64,000 bases of DNA from Asterochloris sp. CNOR1 (taxonomy: Eukaryota; Chlorophyta; Trebouxiophyceae; Trebouxiales; Trebouxiaceae): NCBI GenBank assembly GCA_963969365.1, contig OZ017754.1, positions 1,798,001 to 1,862,000 on the forward strand. Reading direction: 5' to 3'. The position numbers were made by a program, and so were the translations under genes. Below the pieces are notes generated by a model that worked only from the letters and a program-made list of their open reading frames with translations, made no database searches and had not been told where the DNA came from. Position 1 is the stretch's first letter; every line of letters begins with the position of its first letter. Shown piece by piece: positions 57,887 to 64,000 of the stretch.

Positions 57887-60800
57887 TCACGCCTCGATCT
57901 TGATGCCTTTATTTGCCATCTTATCGATCATGCCATTGAGCTGACCACAGATGCTCTGAATCTGAGCGTCCCACTGTAGCAGCTGCTCTGAACTGCTGTT
58001 GAAGCTCACTAGACCGATCACCTGATCAATGCTGGCCTGCACGCAAGCCAATAGTTGTGCATGTTACCCTGAGCAGACACATGGCATGGGCTGCACTGGC
58101 CTGCCCGGTAATGCAGATCCTCACTGGGTCATTCAATGCTTCATGTCAAACAAGGAGTCACGAGCAGGCTCATTGGCAAGGACCCCACGCCCCACCTGCA
58201 ACCTGTCCTCCATCACCATCTGGCTGGCTGTGGCCTCTGCCTGCTCCTCGCTGCAGCCCAACAGCTGCCCCAGCTCCGTGAAGTAGATGTTGTTGTACAG
58301 CTTGCTGGCAGCTGCCAGGTTGTGGTCAATCACCGCCTTGTCCAGAACGGTGGTGCCGTCGGCTGTCACAGCACGCTGGTGGGGCTTGAGCGTTTCAGCA
58401 AAGGCTTCCACCTGCAGACAAGTGGACCATGGCCGAGGAACTCCAAAAAAAGGTGATGCATTGACGAACACGATGGGGTGGTCAGCCATCATGGCGTGGT
58501 GGTGGGGTTTCATCATGTCAGCAATGGCATCTACCTGCTAGCAATTGCACGCCAGGGCAAAAGAATTGCAGCAACAAGCTGTACCATCAGCTGTCACATG
58601 CTGGTGGGGCTTCAATCCCAGCAAAAGACTGCAGGCAGGCCAGCAGCGTGGTGCCGGCGAATGTCATGGCAGGCGGGTGCGGGTCCAGCTTGTGAGTACA
58701 GGCCTCTGCCTGTACTAGTGCTTGTGAGACAAAGACAAGCAGTTGATGCACCAGCTCGCACAGCTTGTTGTCTGGGCTTGGGAGAGGGGCCTTCTACAGA
58801 GTTTGGCAGCAGAGACCAGGCCCATCATCTGTACAGAAGACTAGGCTCATCAACGGCAGCACCGGCTCTGGGATCCTAAACCGGCTGCCATGTGCTCAAG
58901 GCTTCAGGTGCATAAGCTGTCAGGGCCACCATTCAGTATGTTTGATAGCAGATGATTGGCACAGATGATTCCTCCCTTTTCAATCTTTAGTCAGACAGTG
59001 GTGCACCCCTGCAGCAAGCCACCCACTCAGCCCTCACGCCCCATGCAGCACACATGTCCCTGGGCGCCTCACAACTACTGCCCGACAGCAAGCAGCCTTG
59101 GCCCCATGCCTGCAGCACTGGCAAAATTCCCATGGAGGGCTTCTGCAACTGATATGCCTGGCAAGCCTCAGAGCCTGCCATGGGTACACGTGCGCCAGAA
59201 CAGCGTCATCCTTGAAGAACCCACAGGGTCCCTTTGCAGGGCCTCTGGCTCTGCATGCAGGCTTTCATCAGACCTGGTCACGCCTCAAGATGTGCTCTAG
59301 GTACACACGCTCCAGGAAGGGAAACACCGGCAGCGCCCTGGTGCGCTCGTCCTTGTACAGGTTGGCCAGCACGCGCGACCTCTGGGGTCCAGCCGCCGCC
59401 AGTATGCAGCAGGTTACTGCTGCAGTCAGGGCCTCCTGCAGCTCGTCCTCAGACACCTGAAGCAACAGCAGTGTGCTTGAGGAGATGCTGGAAAACCGTT
59501 GGGGCATGACTACTGCCAGGATGTGCTCGAGCCAGAATGTTTATTGCTTGCTAGAGACGTATCTTGCGTGCCACCCGGTCTAGCTGGGCTTGCAAGGTGC
59601 CACAGATCAACAGCGCAGCACCCAGAGCACAGCCAGCAGAGTAGTCAATCTCATGCCTCAGTTCCCGAAACGGGAGGTCAGGCAGCACTCCCTGCAACCA
59701 CCTGTTTGCCAGCCACCTCGCGCTGTCCGGTCTGGCTGAGCTCATAGAACTGGGTAGCCGCCTGGATAAAGCGGCGCTTGCTGTCCAGGATGCGAGCGTA
59801 GCAGGTCTTGTACATCAGCTCCAGCTCTTCATTCTGCAGCCAGGTGTTCCAATTCAACAAGAACATTGGCAGGACCAATGACTCTCGCAACTCTGGTTGT
59901 GCCCAGATGATGATGCTGCACAGGACAGAGAGCTCAAGGCAAGCATACAAAGCTTCTGGACACAAGGAACTGTGTGCTGCTGGCATGCAACAAGGCAGCT
60001 TGTGGGTCCCTTATATCATACAGGGGCAAGGCTGTGCAGGGACTGCTTGCACCCCTTGATGAACGTCAGCAGCCAGGATGCCTTCCAGGTGCAGAGCTCA
60101 GCGTTGACTAGGCTCAGTGCTGTGCATGCACACGGGCAGCATCCGCTCAGTATCCCCAAAGCGGCCTCTGTTGGGCCCCAGGCCGTCCCAGGTACGCTCC
60201 CACATCAGATCATAAAACAACCTTTTGGTGTGGATGTCAGCAGCAACATGAGGGTGTTGCTGCAGCAGCTCAGGACAGACTGGGGCCTTTTCCACGCAGA
60301 GGGCCAGGACTGTCATGCGCCTAAGGATGTTGCATTGGCAAGGCTGCCATTCGTGCAAAATCAGCGCCCTGGACCTCGCGCACGCAGGCAGGCAGCCTGG
60401 GCCACTGTCAGAGGCATGCCCTCTATGCAAGCGGGCAACATTTATCAGAACCTGCCTTGGTGGATGTAAGCAGCGAGGAGGCCTTCTTGATGTAGAGCTC
60501 AGCGTTGACTGGGTCCTCATCCTCAAGGAAGAGCATGGCAATTTTTACATTCTTGGACAGTTTGTACTCTGCATCCACCACGCGCATGCCTGCAGCAGCC
60601 CACATGGATGGCTCAGTGGTCCAGTTGCTGCATGCCTGCAGCAAGGGGCGCACCGGTCCACCTGTTGCATGCCTGCAGCAGTGCAAAGAGTGCAAAGGTC
60701 CACTGACTGCATGCCTGCATCACGACCACATGGAGGGCCCAGAGGTCTGACAGCTGCATGCCTGCCGCAGCTCCTGCCAATGGGTGTGGTAGCCCACTGG

Positions 60801-61749
60801 CTGCATACCCGGCTGCACCCTTGCTGACGAAGACAGTGCAGCCTGCCATGAAGCCTGCTGGTCATGGGTTCGACAAGTCTTGAAAAGGCATTCATGGCTG
60901 AAGCGTCTTGCTGACCTCTGTCCTGCGACATTCCTATGCTTAGCCCCTTTGGTGAAATTTGCCTGGGCTGCCTCTCACCTGAATCAAGGTCAATCATGGC
61001 AAGTGTTTTGGCAGCCTCAGCCCAATTGTCCTCTGCCTCATAACAGTCTGCTAGCCCCTCGCGCATGGTAGTCACCTGCTCCTCATAGCTGACCACGCGG
61101 GGCTGCACCCTTTCTAGTGCACTGCAGACCAGACGGGAGCGAGACTTGATGCAGCAGCAATTGACCGAAATCTGAAGGGCACTGCTGCATGGTACAGGGG
61201 TGCACAGTGACGTTGTGGCCACGCCGTGAGTCTCCGGCCTGCTGCACCGCGTGTGCACTGTGTGAAGTTGTGCACGCAGCAGGGTTGGCTTGCAACAAGG
61301 CGGTCTGCCGGATGCAGTGCACATCAGAAGAAAGCGACAGCCCAAAGATGTCTGCTTGCGTGCTTGGTTGTCTGCCACAGCCTGGCCACTCACTATCTGG
61401 CAACCTCCTTGTGAAGCTCAGGGGGCAGGCTGGACACTTCCTGTGCAAAGTTGCTCAACAGCTGCCTGCTCACAACCAGCGGCACAGCGTCTGACAGCAC
61501 TGCAGGCAGCCCCGAGAAGGTGAGAGGCATGGAAGGGCAGAGATGCTTGTCAGTTGGTAAGGTCTCTTGGCAACGTCTTTTGGCAGAGGTAGTGAGGCAC
61601 GGCATTTAGAACTCACAGTGATCAACGAAGCCTTTACAATCTGCTGCCTGCTGTTTAGCCAAAACTGTCTGCAGCACAGCACGGTATTGATCTGCCTTGA
61701 TTTTCTGATCGGGTAGAGCAGCAATGCCATCGAGCTGGTCCATTCTCAT
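57887..61749 (-). CDS. CSN4: COP9 signalosome complex subunit 4 (PCI domain)
   Basis: CSN4 is a scaffold subunit of the COP9 signalosome, which removes Nedd8/Rub1 from cullins. N-terminal exon: MRMDQLDGIAALPDQKIKAD with KQQAADCKGFVDHC (ATG 61749, alternative 61743 or 61791). Then VPLVVSRQLLSNFAQEVSSL (about 61480), EDNWAEAAKTLAMIDLDSGE (about 61000), VVDAEYKLSKNVKIAMLFLE with DPVNAELYIKKAS (about 60580-60480), CYARILDSKRRFIQAATQFY (about 59800), VTCCILAAAGPQRSRVLANL with YKDERTRALPVFPFLERVYL (about 59420-59300), the PCI winged-helix AVIDHNLAAASKLYNNIYFT with LGCSEEQAEATASQMVMEDR (about 58340-58210), and a C-terminal helix ASIDQVIGLVSF to MIDKMANKGIKIEA before TGA at 57887. Motif order matches plant and animal CSN4 throughout. 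Confidence 0.93.
58350..58640 (-). repeat. Three tandem copies of a CSN4 exon segment
   Basis: The real exon (about 58410-58350) encodes VEAFAETLKPHQRAVTADGT. Upstream in the transcript, 58538-58481 encodes VDAIADMMKPHHHAMMADH after a TGCAG-type acceptor sequence and stays open into the real exon. A third copy at 58636-58581 encodes GLKPHQHVTADGTA in one frame. Similarity is visible in both DNA and protein. Only the last copy continues into the conserved PCI sequence, so the other two look like partial exon duplicates lying in the intron. Confidence 0.75.
60584..60800. repeat. ~43-bp minisatellite in a CSN4 intron
   Basis: The core GCATGCCTGCAGCA starts at 60584, 60630, 60667, 60709 (variant) and 60756 (variant), spaced 37-47 bp, with shared GGTCCA/CC-TTGCTG-type flanks. 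On the transcribed strand each core contains TGCTGCAGGCATGC, like the CTGCAG acceptor next to the exon that starts VVDAEYKLSK. Confidence 0.75.
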
Positions 61750-61862
61750 ATGCAGGGGCAGAGGCCTGTACGGCTGTGGACTGAAATGCAAGATGGAAGA
61801 CCTTGACCAACTTTCCTTCCTAGCTCAGTGTCTCAGCCTACAACAGGTTCACAGAGGCACTG

Positions 61863-63250
61863 TCACAGACCTGTAGCACTTCTTAGCAAGACCATGACTC
61901 GAGGTGCCTTCAGCTGGAAGGTCCTGCTGCATATAATCAACACAATAACTATGCTGGATGAGCCTGCATCTTGGTGAACCACCATCCCTGCAGATGTCAC
62001 AATGGCCCAGCAGGCTGTCCATTGCACGCAGGTGGACCTAAGCACCCACTGCTCTCACCTGGGGCCTCAGGCTCCAGAACATGTATGAATGCCATGGCAG
62101 GCACAAAGATCCTGGACAACAAATCCCACAAAGCGCAGCAGGCCCTGCCTATCTTGGCTGCCTCACGCTGTTCAAACCTTTGCAACAGCCAGTGCTAGCC
62201 CATTTGGTGGCCCACAGCATCCACCAGCCTTCTGACAGGAAACTGCTATGAATCTGCCAGGTGCCAAATGTTGACTTGACACCACAAACATGGTGCTGCT
62301 CCTTCAGAAATGAATTCCAATGTCCCACTAGGAAGGCCCACCCAACACATTGAGGGACAAATCTGGGAAGGATGCGCGGGGAGGCTCACTGCACCTGACG
62401 CCAGCTAGAGCCCCCATTGGCTGCATGGCCCTGAGTATGATGATGGCAGGGGCACCACCATGTCAGCGGCAACACAGCCTACTAACCAGTATCAGTCTCA
62501 ATTGAGCTGGCATTGCAGAACACAATCATGGCTCAACATGGCTAACAGGCTAGGCACCAGCCCTGCCAACAGGTTGCTGGTGCATGTGGCACCGTCCTTG
62601 TGACCTTGCAGGAAGCCCTTCACCCTGTAAAGCTTGCGCCCGAGGGGCTCCTCTGAGTGATCATCCCCATCGGCTGCACTCCTGCCTGTCATTCATGGCC
62701 GCTGTTCGTGTGGGTCCTTGGACAGGCTGCCACTCAGGCCACAGCAGGTGCTGCTGCTGTCCCTCAGTGCCTCTGTGCTGGCTTCTCAAGCTGCAATCTG
62801 CAGCTTGGTATGTTGGTCCATCATGGCTGCAGTGCTGTATTAGGGCCAGAACCACAGCTCGATGGAGCAGATCAACAGGAATGACAGGACTGCAAACGCC
62901 CTGGATGGAATTGCTGGGCCCATCTTCAATCCGGAATCTACTGGGCCCTTCTGCATACAATTGAGTGCATGCCAGTTGACTTGCAATTGCAGATAGAAGG
63001 AGAAAAAAAGGCAAACTCCCTGGAGCCACTGAATTGGCAGGCCTGCACCTGATTGTCTGCTGTTGAGGACGCTGTGCCGTGCCTGCCTGGCACATCGATC
63101 ACCTGCAAGCCCCCATCGTACATTGGCACGGGGAGAAGTCCACGTACAGCGAGAGGTCAGTCTCCTGGACTGCATTGGGCATCATCACGGTGTGCAGGGA
63201 AGGTCTGCCAGATGTATCACTGAGCCACCATGTGAGGATCTTTCCCTGAC
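61863..63250 (-). other. Possible minus-strand gene, unresolved
   Basis: Several minus-strand stretches have coding character: ILTWWLSDTSGRPSLHTVMM (about 63240-63110); a Met-started hydrophobic segment MGPAIPSRAFAVLSFLLICS (about 62923-62860), like a signal peptide or membrane anchor; DGDDHSEEPLGRKLYR before a GTGAAG donor (about 62690-62630); and KIGRACCALWDLLSRIFVPA to LEPEAPG, ending at a good GTGAGA donor (about 62180-62060). I recognise no family and cannot join the pieces confidently. It could be a small membrane-protein gene between CSN4 and the RRM gene, or chance open frames. Confidence 0.28.
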
Positions 63251-63335
63251 AGCATGCATCAGCAGAGTGTCGCTCCCTGTCTCCACAGCGCATTCTGCTA
63301 CGCGTGTGCATCGCTCTGTTCCCAACCACCTGCAG

Positions 63336-64000
63336 GGGCAGGCACAGGAAGAGGAAGGCCAGGCCACCAGCCCGTGCCCCAGCAGCTGTCAGCTGGCAAG
63401 CTCTGCCAGCAAGCTGAGTCCCGGGCGCTCCCTAGCGATCGGCAGTGGGGCCCCAGTTGCCAAGGACTGCTGGTCCCATGAGGATACGCCGCAGTCCAAG
63501 GCTGACCACCCCTTGATGCATGCTGAGTATGCCGGCGCACCACAGGGCCCGCTGCAGCACCAGCAGCGTCAGCAGGAGGCAGGGTGGGGCGCCTTTGGAG
63601 CCCTCCAGGAGCACCACCCCCAGCAAGAGCTGCACCACCAACAGGCACATGCTCTTGCGGATTCGCCTTTCCAGGGGGGGCAGGAAGGCTGGAACAGCAT
63701 GTCTGGGCTGGCAGGCGCCGAGCTGCAAGCAGTCGCCCACCATGGCTTTGACCAGGGGCACATGGACCAGACCCAGCACCCGCTGGTCATGCAACCACCC
63801 CACAACCAGCAGGCGCAACAGTACCACATGCTGGAGTCTGGGGTTCCCCTGCACCAGCAGCAGGGAGGGGGAGACATAGCCACATCAGCCATGCCAGATG
63901 CAGACGTCGAGACCCGAAAGCTTGTGGTGCTGGGCCTGCCCTGGGAGACGGAGAAAGAGACCCTGCACCAGTACTTTGCCCAGTTTGGCCCCGTGCAGGT
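63336..64000 (+). CDS. RRM RNA-binding protein, 5' part (runs off the window)
   Basis: A long open exon follows a CTGCAG acceptor at 63335. It is rich in Gln, His, Gly and Ala (for example GPLQHQQRQQEAGWGAFGAL and HPLVMQPPHNQQAQQYHMLE), then gives the start of an RNA recognition motif, DVETRKLVVLGLPWETEKET with LHQYFAQFGPVQ. The exon may end at 63998, where a GT follows. The RRM start resembles, from memory, plant two-RRM proteins of the At4g36960 type and animal TDP-43 (VLGLPW). Plant relatives begin just before this RRM, so the ATG at 63891 is one candidate start; the ATG at 63516, also in frame, would add a Gln-rich extension, and upstream exons are possible. Confidence 0.75.

Noticed and set aside
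1-64000. Transposons, virus-like elements, CRISPR arrays, rRNA or tRNA genes
   Set aside because: No reverse transcriptase, integrase, transposase, capsid, terminal repeat, regular spacer array or RNA-gene signature was seen; the repeats present are short local duplications.

Overview
The window is nuclear DNA of a green alga. The best fit is a chlorophyte, probably a trebouxiophyte; this is inferred, since there is no marker gene to fix it. Genes are on both strands and are cut by many short introns with GT donors and strong (C)TGCAG acceptors. The DNA is rich in CAG/CTG and in alanine and glutamine codons, and one gene has a TGTAA poly(A)-type signal just after its stop. One gene encodes a CtpA-type protease with a plastid and lumen leader, and another is related to the Rubisco large-subunit methyltransferase family.

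Layout. 0.3-8 kb (-): multi-membrane-span class 3 lipase. 8.15-8.9 kb (-): a few unassigned exons. 9.4-20.3 kb (-): separase, with its complete C-terminal protease domain. 20.1-24.6 kb (+): C-terminal processing protease (CtpA), divergent from separase with overlapping 5' ends. 24.6-26.8 kb: no supported gene. 26.8-31.2 kb (+): heat shock factor. 32.0-39.4 kb (-): three tandem paralogues of an uncharacterised conserved family, the third diverged or decaying. 40.1-43.4 kb (+): SET-domain lysine methyltransferase with a Rubisco-LSMT substrate-binding domain. 43.7-53.7 kb (-): six-span cyclic-nucleotide-binding K+ channel with a TIGFGD filter and a long disordered tail. 55.7-57.7 kb (+): AlkA/MAG-type 3-methyladenine DNA glycosylase. 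57.9-61.7 kb (-): COP9 signalosome subunit 4. 61.9-63.2 kb: unresolved, with possible minus-strand exons. 63.3-64 kb (+): start of an RRM RNA-binding protein that runs off the window.

The genes are unrelated housekeeping, signalling and repair genes, as is usual in a eukaryotic chromosome; nothing suggests an operon or a mobile island. The clearest unexplained structure is local tandem duplication: diverged copies of neighbouring exons lie in introns of the K+ channel and of CSN4, several introns carry 40-220 bp tandem repeats, and one whole gene is present three times in a row. No transposon, virus-like element, CRISPR array, rRNA or tRNA was seen. Exon boundaries and some starts were read by eye, so gene spans are more reliable than individual splice sites.
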